Origin: WTXA01 sp964415195
Lineage (GTDB): Bacteria; Bacillota; TC1
Direction: 5' to 3'
NCBI GenBank assembly: GCA_964415195.1
Contig: CAYPYD010000002.1
Coordinates: 62,001-126,000 of the forward strand
Length of the DNA: 64,000 nt
Below, in pieces: positions 51,084 to 60,385 of the stretch. Each line of letters opens with the position of its first letter. Position 1 is the stretch's first letter. Position numbers and translations under genes: made by a program. The notes under the pieces were generated by a model. The model saw nothing but the letters and a program-made list of their open reading frames with translations. It made no database searches and was not told the DNA's origin.

Positions 51084-52277
51084 GTGAAATTTAATACAAT
51101 TGAAGAAGCAATAGAAGATATTAAAGTTGGTAAGATGATTGTAGTAGTAGATGATGAAGATCGTGAAAATGAAGGAGATCTTCTGATGGCTGCAGAAAAA
51201 GCCACACAAGTTGCAATCAATTTTATGGCTACCCATGGTAGAGGCTTAATATGTGTACCAATGGAAAAAAAAAGGTTGGAAGAACTTAATATTCATCCAA
51301 TGATTAAGTTAAACACTGATCCTAAAGAAACAGCCTTTACAGTTTCGGTTGATTCATTATGTTGTACAACTGGTATATCTGCCCAGGAAAGAGCCAATAC
51401 TATTTTAGATTTAGTTAGTGAAGGGAGTATGGCTGAAGATTTTACCAGACCTGGACATATTTTCCCACTTGAAGCAAAAGCAGGAGGGGTGTTAAAAAGA
51501 GCAGGACATACTGAGGCTGCTGTAGATTTGGCTAGAATAGCTGGTCTTTATCCAGCAGGTGTAATTTGTGAAATTATGAATGAAGACGGTACTATGGCTA
51601 GAGTGCCTGAGTTGATGGAGTATGTAAAGAAACATAATTTGAAAATTATATCAATAGAAGAGCTAATTGCCTATAGAAGAAAAAACGAAACCTTGGTTGA
51701 AAGAGTAACTGAAGCTAAAATGCCTACTAAGTATGGTGAGTTTAAGATAGTTGGTTATGTTAATAAAATAAATGGAGAGCATCATGTTGCCTTGGTTATG
51801 GGTGATATAGGAGAAAATGATGAGGTCCTTGTCAGAGTCCACTCAGAATGTTTAACTGGGGATGCTTTTGGATCTTTAAGATGTGATTGTGGGCAACAGT
51901 ATGATGCAGCTATGAAAAATATTGCTGATGAAGGTAAGGGTGTTCTTTTGTATATGAGACAAGAGGGACGAGGGATAGGATTAATAAATAAGATTAAAGC
52001 TTATGCCTTGCAAGATGAAGGTTATGACACTGTTGAAGCTAATGTTATGCTTGGTTTTCCTGATGATATGCGTGATTATGGAATCGGAGCACAAATACTT
52101 TATGACCTGGGAATTAGAAAAGTTAGACTGATGACTAATAATCCTCAAAAAATTACAGGCCTTTCAGGATATGGGTTAGAAATAGTCGAACGTGTACCTA
52201 TTCAGATGAATCACAATGAAAGCAACAAATACTATTTAGATACAAAAAAGGCCAAAATGGGCCATATATTAGACTAG
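51084..52277 (+). CDS. ribBA: Bifunctional DHBP synthase/GTP cyclohydrolase II RibBA
   Basis: A 397-residue fusion. N-terminal DHBP synthase: VVVDDEDRENEGDL, THGRGLICVP and FTRPGHIFPLEAK; C-terminal GTP cyclohydrolase II: HSECLTGDAFGSLRCDCG (zinc Cys) and YMRQEGRGIGL. It supplies both precursors of riboflavin. Starts at GTG 51084 after AAAGGGG. Confidence 0.97.
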   Translation: MKFNTIEEAIEDIKVGKMIVVVDDEDRENEGDLLMAAEKATQVAINFMATHGRGLICVPMEKKRLEELNIHPMIKLNTDPKETAFTVSVDSLCCTTGISAQERANTILDLVSEGSMAEDFTRPGHIFPLEAKAGGVLKRAGHTEAAVDLARIAGLYPAGVICEIMNEDGTMARVPELMEYVKKHNLKIISIEELIAYRRKNETLVERVTEAKMPTKYGEFKIVGYVNKINGEHHVALVMGDIGENDEVLVRVHSECLTGDAFGSLRCDCGQQYDAAMKNIADEGKGVLLYMRQEGRGIGLINKIKAYALQDEGYDTVEANVMLGFPDDMRDYGIGAQILYDLGIRKVRLMTNNPQKITGLSGYGLEIVERVPIQMNHNESNKYYLDTKKAKMGHILD

Positions 52278-52288
52278 GAGGAATAAGG

Positions 52289-52750
52289 ATGAAGATATAT
52301 AACGGTAATTTAATCTCAGGTGAAGGTAAGTATGGAATTGTAATTAGCAGGTTTAATGAATTTATTGGAAGTAAGCTTTTATCAGGAGCCATTGATGCAT
52401 TAGAAAGACATGGAGTTGATGAGAATAGTATTGAAATTGCCTGGGTGCCCGGGGCTTTTGAAATACCCCTAGTAGCCAAAAAAATGGCTAAGACTGGTCG
52501 GTATGATAGTGTCATTTGTCTAGGTGCAGTAATTAGAGGTTCAACACCTCATTTTGATATTGTGGCTAATGAGGTATCCAAGGGTATTGCTCATATAGGT
52601 CTAGAAACTGAAGTGCCAATCATATTTGGCGTATTAACAACTGATAGTATAGAACAAGCAGTGGAAAGAGCGGGCACTAAAGCTGGGAACAAAGGCTTTG
52701 AAGCTGCAGTTACAGCTATAGAAATGGTTAATTTATTGAAGGCGATTTAG
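52289..52750 (+). CDS. ribH: 6,7-dimethyl-8-ribityllumazine synthase
   Basis: A 153-residue lumazine synthase: ISRFNEFIGSKLLSGAID, WVPGAFEIP, LGAVIRGSTPHFD (phosphate site) and FGVLTTDSIEQA. It joins the two branches of the pathway. AGGAGG precedes the ATG. No terminator is seen directly after it; the cobalamin leader follows. Confidence 0.97.
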   Translation: MKIYNGNLISGEGKYGIVISRFNEFIGSKLLSGAIDALERHGVDENSIEIAWVPGAFEIPLVAKKMAKTGRYDSVICLGAVIRGSTPHFDIVANEVSKGIAHIGLETEVPIIFGVLTTDSIEQAVERAGTKAGNKGFEAAVTAIEMVNLLKAI

Positions 52751-52879
52751 ATTATTTTTCATTTAGCATAGTTTGTAAATTTAATGACATAACACTATAT
52801 GTAGTGTTTTGAGTGAAATGTATTTACATATATTGATATATATGGTATCTTTAGTTTAAATTAATATTAGTTTGACAAT

Positions 52880-53015
52880 GTACGGGAAAACAGTTAAAAG
52901 CTGTTGCAGCCTCCGCTACTGTAAGTATTGAGTAGATTCAATTATGCCACTGTCTTTTGATGGGAAGGTAGGATCTGTGTTTTAGATACGAGCCAGGAGA
53001 CCGATTGTCTAGCGT
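52880..53015 (+). promoter_or_regulatory. Cobalamin (AdoCbl) riboswitch
   Basis: Class features: ACAGTTAAAAGCTGTTGCAG near the start, CCTCCGCTACTGT, TATGCCACTG in the middle, GGGAAGGTAGGATC and the B12 box GAGCCAGGAGACCG (52990-53003). It lies in the leader of nrdD, followed by a terminator. It should reduce nrdDG expression when adenosylcobalamin is present. Confidence 0.93.
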
Positions 53016-53079
53016 GATTGGTATATATTTCGGAAGGAGGTATAGAGCTATGGTTAAGGTGTATCCATTAAGACTATAG

Positions 53080-53113
53080 TCCTCTTTTCTATTTTAGAAA
53101 AGAGGATTTTTTT
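53080..53113 (+). terminator. Riboswitch-controlled terminator before nrdD
   Basis: TCCTCTTTTCT (53080-53090), ATTTT loop, AGAAAAGAGGA (53096-53106), seven T. Directly before the nrdD ribosome site, so it is the switch's expression platform. Confidence 0.9.
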
Positions 53114-53131
53114 ATAGGAGGAATAGTTTAT

Positions 53132-55333
53132 ATGATAAAAACGCATGTAGTTAAAAGAAATAATCAGATTGTACCATTTGATAAAAAGAAGATTTATGAA
53201 GCTATATTAAAAGCAATGAAATATGGTAGTGGAATAATAAATGAAAATATTGCTACTGAAATTGCAACAGAAATTGAAAATGAAGCAGACAAAGAAATAG
53301 AAATTAGTTATATTGAGGCTTTAGTATATAGCAAGTTGATAAATAATGGACATGAGATTACGGCTAGAGCTTATGAAAGCTACAGGTCCGTAAGAGAGTA
53401 TCAAAGAAAAAAACTAATTATTGACGAAAGAATTACCGGAATAGTAAATGGCAGTAACATAGATGTAATTAAGGAGAATTCTAACAAGAATGCCTTTATG
53501 GCTTCAACCCAGAGAGATTTAATAGCTGGGGAATATTCTAAAGATTATTGTGAAAGAAGATTGTTACCCGTAAATATTGTGCAAGCGGAAAAAAATGGAG
53601 TTATTCATTTTCATGATAAGGACTATTTCATTCAACCAATTTTCAATTGCTGCTTGGTAGATCTGAAAAATATGTTAAATGAAGGTACTGTAATTAATGG
53701 GAAATTAATTGAAACACCTAAATCATTCCAAACAGCATGTACAGTTGCAACTCAAATTGTTCAACAAATAGCTAATGGACAGTATGGTGGACAAACAATC
53801 ACTTTGTCACATTTAGCCCCTTTTGTCAGAATAAGTCTTGAAAAACATGAAAAAAGCATTATAGATGAAGGCGCACTTATTGGAATTGAATATAGCAAAG
53901 AGCAAATAAAGCTACTTGCAAACAAGCGACTAAACAAAGAAATTAAAGATGGAATTCAAACCATACAATATCAAATTAATACATTTTCTACCTCAAATGG
54001 GCAAGCTCCATTTTTATCAATTTTCATGTATATAAATGAAGAAAAGGAGTATGAAAAAGAAACTGCTCTATTGATAGAAGAATTTTTAAATCTAAGGTAT
54101 ATTGGAATGAAAAATGAGGTAGGTGTGTATATTACACCAGCATTTCCTAAATTAATATATGTATTGGATGAGAATAATATCGAAAGCGATAGTAAATATA
54201 GGTATCTTACTGATTTGGCAATAAAAACAGTAGCAAAACGAATGATGCCTGACTTCATTTCAGCAAAAAAAATGAAGGAAATACATAATGGTCAGGTATA
54301 TCCTCCAATGGGTTGTAGAAGTTTTCTTTCTGAATATATTGATGAAAAAGGTGATTTTAAATGGTATGGACGCTTTAATCAAGGGGTGGTTACATTGAAT
54401 CTAGCTGAAGTAGGACTTTCAGCTAATAAAAGTATAGAATCATTTTGGAATATTCTAGAGCAAAGATTGGAATTATGTTTTCAAGGGTTGATGCTTAGAC
54501 ATGAAGCATTGTGTAATGTTACTTCGAATATTAGTCCGATTCACTGGCAATATGGTGGTCTAACTAGATTGGGAAAAGGCGAAAGCATTAAGAAGTATTT
54601 AATGGATGGCTATTCAACATTATCACTTGGTTATATTGGGCTTTATGAATGTGTATTGGCATTGATAGAATTTAGTCACACTACAGAAGAAGGTGAAAAG
54701 CTTGCTATTAAAATAATGGGGAAATTAAGAGATGCTTGTCTTATTTGGAAAGATAAAACTGGAATAGGCTTTGCCTTGTATGGTACACCATCTGAGTCAA
54801 CAACCTATAGTTTTGCAAGGAAGCTTAAGAGTAATTATGGCATTATTCCTGGTATTACAGATAAAGACTATTTAACTAATTCGTATCATGTGAGTGTCAA
54901 AGAAGCCATTAATGCTTTTGATAAATTAAGATTTGAATCTAAGTTTCAAGATATTAGTTCTGGAGGGTGTGTCAGCTATATAGAAGTTCCTAATTTAAGT
55001 AATAATCTTAAAGTATTGGATAAAATAATACGATTTATGTATGATAATATACAATATGCAGAAATAAATACTAAGTCAGATTATTGCATGGAATGTGGAT
55101 TTACTGGTGAAATATTGCTAGATGATAATTATGAATGGTATTGCCCTGAATGTGGAAATCGTGAAGAAATTAAAATGAATGTTTGTAGGAGAACCTGCGG
55201 ATATCTAGGAGATAATTATTGGAATAAAGGAAGAACTCAAGAGATAGGTGAAAGAGTTATTCATATTGATAATAAGATATTTAAGAGTTTTAGAGAGAAA
55301 GCAACGGTGGCCAATGAAGTATGCACAAATTAG
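53132..55333 (+). CDS. nrdD: Anaerobic ribonucleoside-triphosphate reductase (class III)
   Basis: A 733-residue glycyl-radical enzyme that makes dNTPs from NTPs without oxygen. ATP-cone at residues 3-90 (VKRNNQIVPFDKKKIYEAIL); barrel with NPxx-type HFHDKDYFIQPIFNCCLVDL and NTFSTSNGQAPFLS; zinc site near the end CMECGFTGE and CPECGN; and the radical Gly in RRTCGYLGDNYW. AGGAGGAAT precedes the ATG. nrdG overlaps its end by 20 bases. It is controlled by a B12 riboswitch, suggesting it substitutes for a B12-dependent enzyme encoded elsewhere. Confidence 0.97.
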   Translation: MIKTHVVKRNNQIVPFDKKKIYEAILKAMKYGSGIINENIATEIATEIENEADKEIEISYIEALVYSKLINNGHEITARAYESYRSVREYQRKKLIIDERITGIVNGSNIDVIKENSNKNAFMASTQRDLIAGEYSKDYCERRLLPVNIVQAEKNGVIHFHDKDYFIQPIFNCCLVDLKNMLNEGTVINGKLIETPKSFQTACTVATQIVQQIANGQYGGQTITLSHLAPFVRISLEKHEKSIIDEGALIGIEYSKEQIKLLANKRLNKEIKDGIQTIQYQINTFSTSNGQAPFLSIFMYINEEKEYEKETALLIEEFLNLRYIGMKNEVGVYITPAFPKLIYVLDENNIESDSKYRYLTDLAIKTVAKRMMPDFISAKKMKEIHNGQVYPPMGCRSFLSEYIDEKGDFKWYGRFNQGVVTLNLAEVGLSANKSIESFWNILEQRLELCFQGLMLRHEALCNVTSNISPIHWQYGGLTRLGKGESIKKYLMDGYSTLSLGYIGLYECVLALIEFSHTTEEGEKLAIKIMGKLRDACLIWKDKTGIGFALYGTPSESTTYSFARKLKSNYGIIPGITDKDYLTNSYHVSVKEAINAFDKLRFESKFQDISSGGCVSYIEVPNLSNNLKVLDKIIRFMYDNIQYAEINTKSDYCMECGFTGEILLDDNYEWYCPECGNREEIKMNVCRRTCGYLGDNYWNKGRTQEIGERVIHIDNKIFKSFREKATVANEVCTN

Positions 55334-55796
55334 AGAATGTGACATTGCAAATGGCGAAGGGATTAGAGTTTCGTTATTTGTTACTGGATGCCTTTTAAAT
55401 TGTCCAGGTTGTTTTAATAAAAATTATCAAGATTTCAACTTTGGACTTGAGTGGAATGATCAAGAACAAAATGAATTTATATATTTAGGAAACAGAGAAT
55501 ATATTGACGGTTATAGTATACTTGGAGGGGAACCCTTACTACAAGGAAGGGCTATGTTGGAATTAGTTAAAACTATCAAGATGAATTCTAAAAAATCTAT
55601 TTGGTTATGGACCGGATTAATATTTGAGGAATTAAATGAAATTCAAAGGGATATAATAAAATTTATCGATGTACTAGTGGATGGACCCTTCATAGAGAAG
55701 CTTAAAGATAGAAACTTACAATTTAAGGGATCAAAAAACCAAAGAATAATTGATGTTCAAAAAACCTTGTTATATGAAAAAATCATAGAATTTTGA
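55314..55796 (+). CDS. nrdG: Class III ribonucleotide reductase activating protein
   Basis: A 160-residue radical-SAM enzyme that places the glycyl radical on NrdD. The cluster motif is CLLNCPGC (Cys-x3-Cys-x2-Cys), and GGEPLLQ is the SAM-binding stretch. ATG 55314 lies within the end of nrdD after ACGGTGG; a longer frame without a ribosome site exists. Followed by a bidirectional terminator. Confidence 0.96.
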   Translation: MKYAQIRECDIANGEGIRVSLFVTGCLLNCPGCFNKNYQDFNFGLEWNDQEQNEFIYLGNREYIDGYSILGGEPLLQGRAMLELVKTIKMNSKKSIWLWTGLIFEELNEIQRDIIKFIDVLVDGPFIEKLKDRNLQFKGSKNQRIIDVQKTLLYEKIIEF

Positions 55797-55808
55797 TGAA
55801 TTAGTACA

Positions 55809-55838
55809 AAAAAACCAGGCTATTGCCTGGTTTTCTAT
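55809..55838. terminator. Bidirectional terminator between nrdG and pdxT
   Basis: AAAAAACCAGGC, loop TATT, GCCTGGTTTT; T-rich on both strands. Confidence 0.88.
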
Positions 55839-56404
55839 ATTGAATCTAAAAAGTATTTATGTACACTTAAATCTTCAGTTAGTTCGGGATGGAAGGAGGT
55901 TACTAGCATATTTGCCTGTCTTGCTGCTACAATATTGTTATCAACAAGTGCCAGTATTTCAGTTTTTTCTCCAATACTTTCAATATATGGTGCCCTTATA
56001 AAGACCATTGGAATACTACCTATATACTTAAAATCATAGTGTCCTTGAAAACTACCTAACTGTCTTCCATATGCATTTCTTTTAACTGAAATATCCATAG
56101 TAGATAGGTATTTGCCTTCATCGTTTGTTAAGTTGTTAGCTAATAATATAAGACCAGCGCAGGTACCAAAAACAGGTAATCCATTATTGATTTGTTTTTT
56201 TAATTCATCAATCATATCAAGTTCTCTTAAAAGCTTACCCATGACTGTGCTTTCACCACCAGGGATTATCAAACCATCAAGTTGATTATCAAGTAGATGT
56301 TTCTTCTGCCTAATTTCAAATGTGTCTGCACCTAATTCCCTTAAGATTTGTATATGTTCGCAAAAGGCACCTTGTATAGCCAAAACGCCAATTTTTTTAT
56401 TCAT
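55835..56404 (-). CDS. pdxT: Pyridoxal 5'-phosphate synthase glutaminase subunit
   Basis: A 189-residue class I glutaminase feeding ammonia to PdxS. Catalytic Cys in FGTCAGLILLA and His/Glu in SFHPELTED; the oxyanion Gly pattern is IIPGGESTVMG. Its ATG overlaps the pdxS stop by one base, so they are coupled. Confidence 0.97.
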   Translation of the reverse strand: MNKKIGVLAIQGAFCEHIQILRELGADTFEIRQKKHLLDNQLDGLIIPGGESTVMGKLLRELDMIDELKKQINNGLPVFGTCAGLILLANNLTNDEGKYLSTMDISVKRNAYGRQLGSFQGHYDFKYIGSIPMVFIRAPYIESIGEKTEILALVDNNIVAARQANMLVTSFHPELTEDLSVHKYFLDSI

Positions 56405-57276
56405 TACTCACCTCTTAAAGCCATCAAAACTTCTATTTCTTGTTCATTAATACCTACCATTGCTTCACCTAGATCTTCAGAAAGTTCAGCGAGGATTTTA
56501 GCATCATTGAAGTTAGTAACTGCTTTAACTATTGCTTGAGCTCTTCTTTCTGGGTCTCCTGACTTGAATATTCCAGAACCTACAAAGACACCCTCTGCTC
56601 CTAACTGCATCATTAAGGCAGCATCAGCAGGAGTGGCAATGCCACCAGCAGCAAAGTTAACAACAGGCAGTTTACCATTTTGATGAACAAATTGTACTAG
56701 ATCTATTGGTACCTGCAATTCTTTAGCTGCTTGATAAAGCTCATCAGCTCTTAAATTTTGTAGTTGTTTCATTTGTTGGTTAATCATTCTCATATGTCTG
56801 ACTGCTTGAACTACATCACCAGTACCAGGTTCTCCCTTAGTTCTAATCATGGAAGCACCTTCACTGATTCTTCTTAAAGCTTCACCCAGATCCTTGGCAC
56901 CACAAACGAAAGGAACCTGAAAAGCATTCTTATCGATATGATATTTATCATCAGCTGGTGAAAGAACTTCACTTTCATCAATATAGTCAATTTCAATAGC
57001 TTCAAGAATTTGAGCTTCAGTAAAGTGTCCGATTCTAACCTTTGCCATGACTGGAATTGTTACAGCTTCTTGAATACTCTTGATCATTATTGGGTCGCTC
57101 ATTCTTGATACTCCACCAGCAGAACGTATATCAGCAGGTATACGTTCTAGGGCCATCACAGCACAGGCTCCAGCACTTTGAGCGATTCTTGCTTGTTCTG
57201 GTGTTGTGACATCCATAATAACTCCACCTTTAAGCATTTGAGCAAGATTTTTGTTGAGTTCATAACGATTATTCAT
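56404..57276 (-). CDS. pdxS: Pyridoxal 5'-phosphate synthase lyase subunit
   Basis: A 290-residue TIM barrel that makes PLP from ribose 5-phosphate, glyceraldehyde 3-phosphate and ammonia. Signatures: GGVIMDVTTPEQARIAQ, ALERIPADIR, MAKVRIGHF (catalytic Lys region) and NFAAGGIATPADAALMMQLG. First gene of the pdxST operon, divergent from pdxR. Confidence 0.97.
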   Translation of the reverse strand: MNNRYELNKNLAQMLKGGVIMDVTTPEQARIAQSAGACAVMALERIPADIRSAGGVSRMSDPIMIKSIQEAVTIPVMAKVRIGHFTEAQILEAIEIDYIDESEVLSPADDKYHIDKNAFQVPFVCGAKDLGEALRRISEGASMIRTKGEPGTGDVVQAVRHMRMINQQMKQLQNLRADELYQAAKELQVPIDLVQFVHQNGKLPVVNFAAGGIATPADAALMMQLGAEGVFVGSGIFKSGDPERRAQAIVKAVTNFNDAKILAELSEDLGEAMVGINEQEIEVLMALRGE

Positions 57277-57299
57277 TTAATATCACTCCTATGTTTTTA

Positions 57300-57328
57300 T
57301 TGACAATTTCTTTTTACTTCTCTATTAT
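57300..57328 (+). promoter_or_regulatory. pdxR promoter in the divergent pdxR-pdxS region
   Basis: On the + strand TTGACA (57300-57305), 17-base spacer, TATTAT (57323-57328). The opposite-strand TATAAT for pdxS overlaps at 57324-57329 but lacks a good -35 box, so pdxS may need activation. Confidence 0.6.
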
Positions 57329-57355
57329 ATGAAGTAACTGAATGTATAAGAAGTA
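57315..57355. promoter_or_regulatory. Candidate PdxR sites: three GAAGTA copies
   Basis: GAAGTA at 57331-57336 and 57350-57355 (same direction, 19 bases apart) and the inverse TACTTC at 57315-57320. MocR-type regulators bind direct repeats; these lie over the pdxR start and upstream of the pdxS -10 box, suited to activate pdxS and repress pdxR. Confidence 0.5.
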
Positions 57356-57399
57356 TCAATTATCTATATTTTAATGGTATCAGATTTGGAGAGTGTAAA

Positions 57400-58800
57400 A
57401 TGGATATGTTAACTTTATCTTTTGATAGTAGTGGTGATAAACCACTTTATCGTCAATTATATGAGTATATTAAAGGGGGAATAAGAGCTGGTAGAATAGA
57501 GTTTAATACAAAACTACCATCTAAACGAAAATTGTCCGCATACTTAAATATTAGTCAAAACACTATTCAAACAGCATATGATCAACTTATTGAAGAGGGA
57601 TATATTGTAGCTCTTCCAAAAAAAGGTTTTTTTGTTAGTCCCTTAGATAATATTTTAGATTTGGATTTAAAAACAAGCGATAAATATATTGAGACTGAGA
57701 TTGGTTCAAAACAGTTATTATATGATTTTTCCTATCATGGTGTTGATCATGAGTCTTTTCCATTTACTATCTGGAGACGATTGACTAAGGAAGCTATTAA
57801 TGAGTATGATATGGACCTTTTAAAACCTGGATCCTCACAAGGTAGAAGGGACTTAAGAGTTAGTATTGCTAAATATCTAAGGAATTCTAGAGGTGTTGAT
57901 TGTTCACCTGAAGAAATTGTTATTAGCTCTGGTACCGAAAGTCTGTTCCAAATTTTGATTCAATTACTTGGTCACGAATATATTTATGGTATAGAAAACC
58001 CTGGGTATGAAAAGTTGAATCTACTTTTCAAGAGTAACAATGCTAAATTCAAAACAATAGATATTGATGATAAAGGTATGAAAATTGATGAAATCGAAAA
58101 AAGTGGAGTAGATATATTGTGTATAACCCCAGCACATCAATTTCCTTCAGGTGGGATTATGCCTATTTCTAGAAGGATTAAGATACTTAACTGGGCTTAT
58201 GAGAAAACTAATAGGTATATCATTGAAGATGATTATGACAGTGAGTTTAAATACAGTGGAAAACCTATTCCTGCTTTGTTTGGTTTGGATACTTATGATA
58301 AGGTAATTTATATGGGGTCCCTATCAAAATCTTTGTCTCCATCAATAAGAGTTAGTTATATGGTCCTGCCTGAATTGCTATTAAAGAAATATAGGGAGAA
58401 ATTATCATTTATTGTATGTCCTGTTCCGACAATCGAACAAAAAGTATTACAGCAGTTTATTGAAGATGGTCATTTTGAAAGACATATTAACAGGATGAGA
58501 AATATTTACAAAAGGAAAAGAGAATTATTAGTTGGAGAATTGGCTGATTTGAAAGAATATATTGAAGTGCTTGGTGCTGATGCCGGATTACATCTTCTTT
58601 TAAGAGTCAATAATGGGATGAGTGAAGAGGAATTGGTGGAAAAGGCTGGAAAAGCAGGGGTAGGAGTTTATGGAATATCAAAATACTACTATGATAAAAG
58701 TAGTCTTGATAAGGTCTCTACCGTTCTTTTAGGATATGCAGACATGGATGATAAGGATATTGTTATTGCTATAGGAAAGTTGCGAACGATTTGGTTTTAA
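57400..58800 (+). CDS. pdxR: MocR/GabR-type PLP-sensing regulator PdxR
   Basis: A 466-residue fusion: GntR-type winged helix (RKLSAYLNISQNTIQTAYDQ, residues 45-65) and an aminotransferase-like domain with ISSGTESLFQI, IIEDDYDSEFKYSG and the PLP Lys in GSLSKSLSPSIR. The divergent position to pdxST is the standard sign of PdxR, the activator that senses PLP. GGAGAG precedes the ATG. Confidence 0.93.
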   Translation: MDMLTLSFDSSGDKPLYRQLYEYIKGGIRAGRIEFNTKLPSKRKLSAYLNISQNTIQTAYDQLIEEGYIVALPKKGFFVSPLDNILDLDLKTSDKYIETEIGSKQLLYDFSYHGVDHESFPFTIWRRLTKEAINEYDMDLLKPGSSQGRRDLRVSIAKYLRNSRGVDCSPEEIVISSGTESLFQILIQLLGHEYIYGIENPGYEKLNLLFKSNNAKFKTIDIDDKGMKIDEIEKSGVDILCITPAHQFPSGGIMPISRRIKILNWAYEKTNRYIIEDDYDSEFKYSGKPIPALFGLDTYDKVIYMGSLSKSLSPSIRVSYMVLPELLLKKYREKLSFIVCPVPTIEQKVLQQFIEDGHFERHINRMRNIYKRKRELLVGELADLKEYIEVLGADAGLHLLLRVNNGMSEEELVEKAGKAGVGVYGISKYYYDKSSLDKVSTVLLGYADMDDKDIVIAIGKLRTIWF

Positions 58801-58983
58801 TATCTAGAGTATATATGTTTAAACCATAGAGATAGTGTGTGATTATATAACTTTACAAGTTGCAAATGATGGTTTTTTTGTCTTTTTTGGTTTTTTTAGT
58901 ATTTTTTCATATAGTTAATATGTTAGAATATGATACATAGTTTATTAAACTAAATTAATAAATAATAAATTTTGGAGGTTATC

Positions 58984-60261
58984 ATGAAAGATAATATCAT
59001 TTTACAAATTATAACTAGTCTTGATAAAAGTGGTGTTAAAGCCAAGGTTGCTGATAATACAGACTTAGCAATTGATATGGAGTTTTTAGATGCTAAATGG
59101 AGTACTGGTGAAAAGAAAATTTCTTATGAAGCGAGTATATTAATCAATGAAGCTGACAACACTTTATATATGTATGAGAAAACTACTGAAGTTGGTAGTG
59201 GTTTTGGGTTTGGAGTGAACAGTGACTCTTCTGTACAGTCAGGTTCAACACTTTTCAGGAAAGTGAAGGCAGTAACTTATGGACCTGAGGGTGAAGTTAT
59301 TAATATTGAAATTGATTTAGGGATAATTCCTAAGACTATAAAAGAAATTGCCAAGGCAAATGGTATGAAGTTCAAAACTGTAATATTTAAAAAGAAGGCT
59401 CAGTATCCAAATGGTGTAAAGCCTGTTTTTGTACAGAGTATACCACAACAAGAGATAATAGAAGAAAATGCAGAAAAAAAGGTTGAAGAGAAGGAGACAG
59501 AAAAAATTCAGTCTACACCAATAGGCCAAGTACAACAACCTGCTCAAAAAACTATTGTGGAAAAAGTACCGAAAAGTTTGTTGATTGGGATTGGAATATT
59601 GTCTGTCATAACAGCATTATTCTACTTATTAGTTAGTGTTAATATAATTGGCTGGATATTGGGTACTGGAATTATTGTAGGAGTATTTTTTTTAGCAAAG
59701 AATATTGGGAAACCTATTGTTACTTTTGTTTTATTAATCCCTGCTTTTATTGTATTGTTTTTTATAATGGCTCTAACAATGGATAGTAGTATCAATGATG
59801 GAAGTAATGGAAGTAATGGAAGTTTTGGCCAAAAAATGGACAATAGCAAGAATCTTGTAAGTTATAAAATAAATGTTCCTAGTCCTTGGACACAACCAGA
59901 GCCTAGTATGAATGTATATAGTAAATTTGATGGTGATATTTATTCATCTTTTAATATAATGCAAACAAACGATGAATTAAATGATGATTTTTACAAAGAC
60001 TATAAGACGTTAGATTATGATAAATACTATTCTGGAGTAACAGGATATGTAAAAACAGACAAAATTGAAATTGGTAAGTGGGATGCATTAAAATTGGAAT
60101 TTATCCAAAAAGATGTTAATGTAACTACTTATATGTACTTCATAAATATTCCAGGTAAAATTGATTTATATGCAATAGTAGGAAGCGCTAGTCAGGATAT
60201 TGATGAAATAGCCAAAGAGTGCGAAGCATATATGGCTAAAATCGATTTGAAATACGAATAG
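58984..60261 (+). CDS. Membrane protein with cytosolic N-domain and PsbP-like ectodomain
   Basis: A 425-residue protein. Residues 1-~145 are a soluble domain; a charged coil (EEKETEKIQS) and linker lead to two to three membrane helices (about 198-265); the rest has the PsbP/MOG1-like pattern SYKINVPSPWTQPEPSM and DKIEIGKWDALKLEFIQKD. A Ser/Asn/Gly-rich hinge (GSNGSNGSFG) precedes that domain. GGAGG precedes ATG 58984. No function known; the N-domain reads like a small ligand-binding fold, but no family is recognised. Confidence 0.68.
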   Translation: MKDNIILQIITSLDKSGVKAKVADNTDLAIDMEFLDAKWSTGEKKISYEASILINEADNTLYMYEKTTEVGSGFGFGVNSDSSVQSGSTLFRKVKAVTYGPEGEVINIEIDLGIIPKTIKEIAKANGMKFKTVIFKKKAQYPNGVKPVFVQSIPQQEIIEENAEKKVEEKETEKIQSTPIGQVQQPAQKTIVEKVPKSLLIGIGILSVITALFYLLVSVNIIGWILGTGIIVGVFFLAKNIGKPIVTFVLLIPAFIVLFFIMALTMDSSINDGSNGSNGSFGQKMDNSKNLVSYKINVPSPWTQPEPSMNVYSKFDGDIYSSFNIMQTNDELNDDFYKDYKTLDYDKYYSGVTGYVKTDKIEIGKWDALKLEFIQKDVNVTTYMYFINIPGKIDLYAIVGSASQDIDEIAKECEAYMAKIDLKYE

Positions 60262-60385
60262 TTATAATCATTATAAAATGTACTATAAACTAATGTAGTT
60301 ATTAGTTCATAGTATATTAAGTTGTAAATTATTTCGTTTATATAGTGATATAATTATTATAAAAATAACTAAAAAGAGGTAAATT

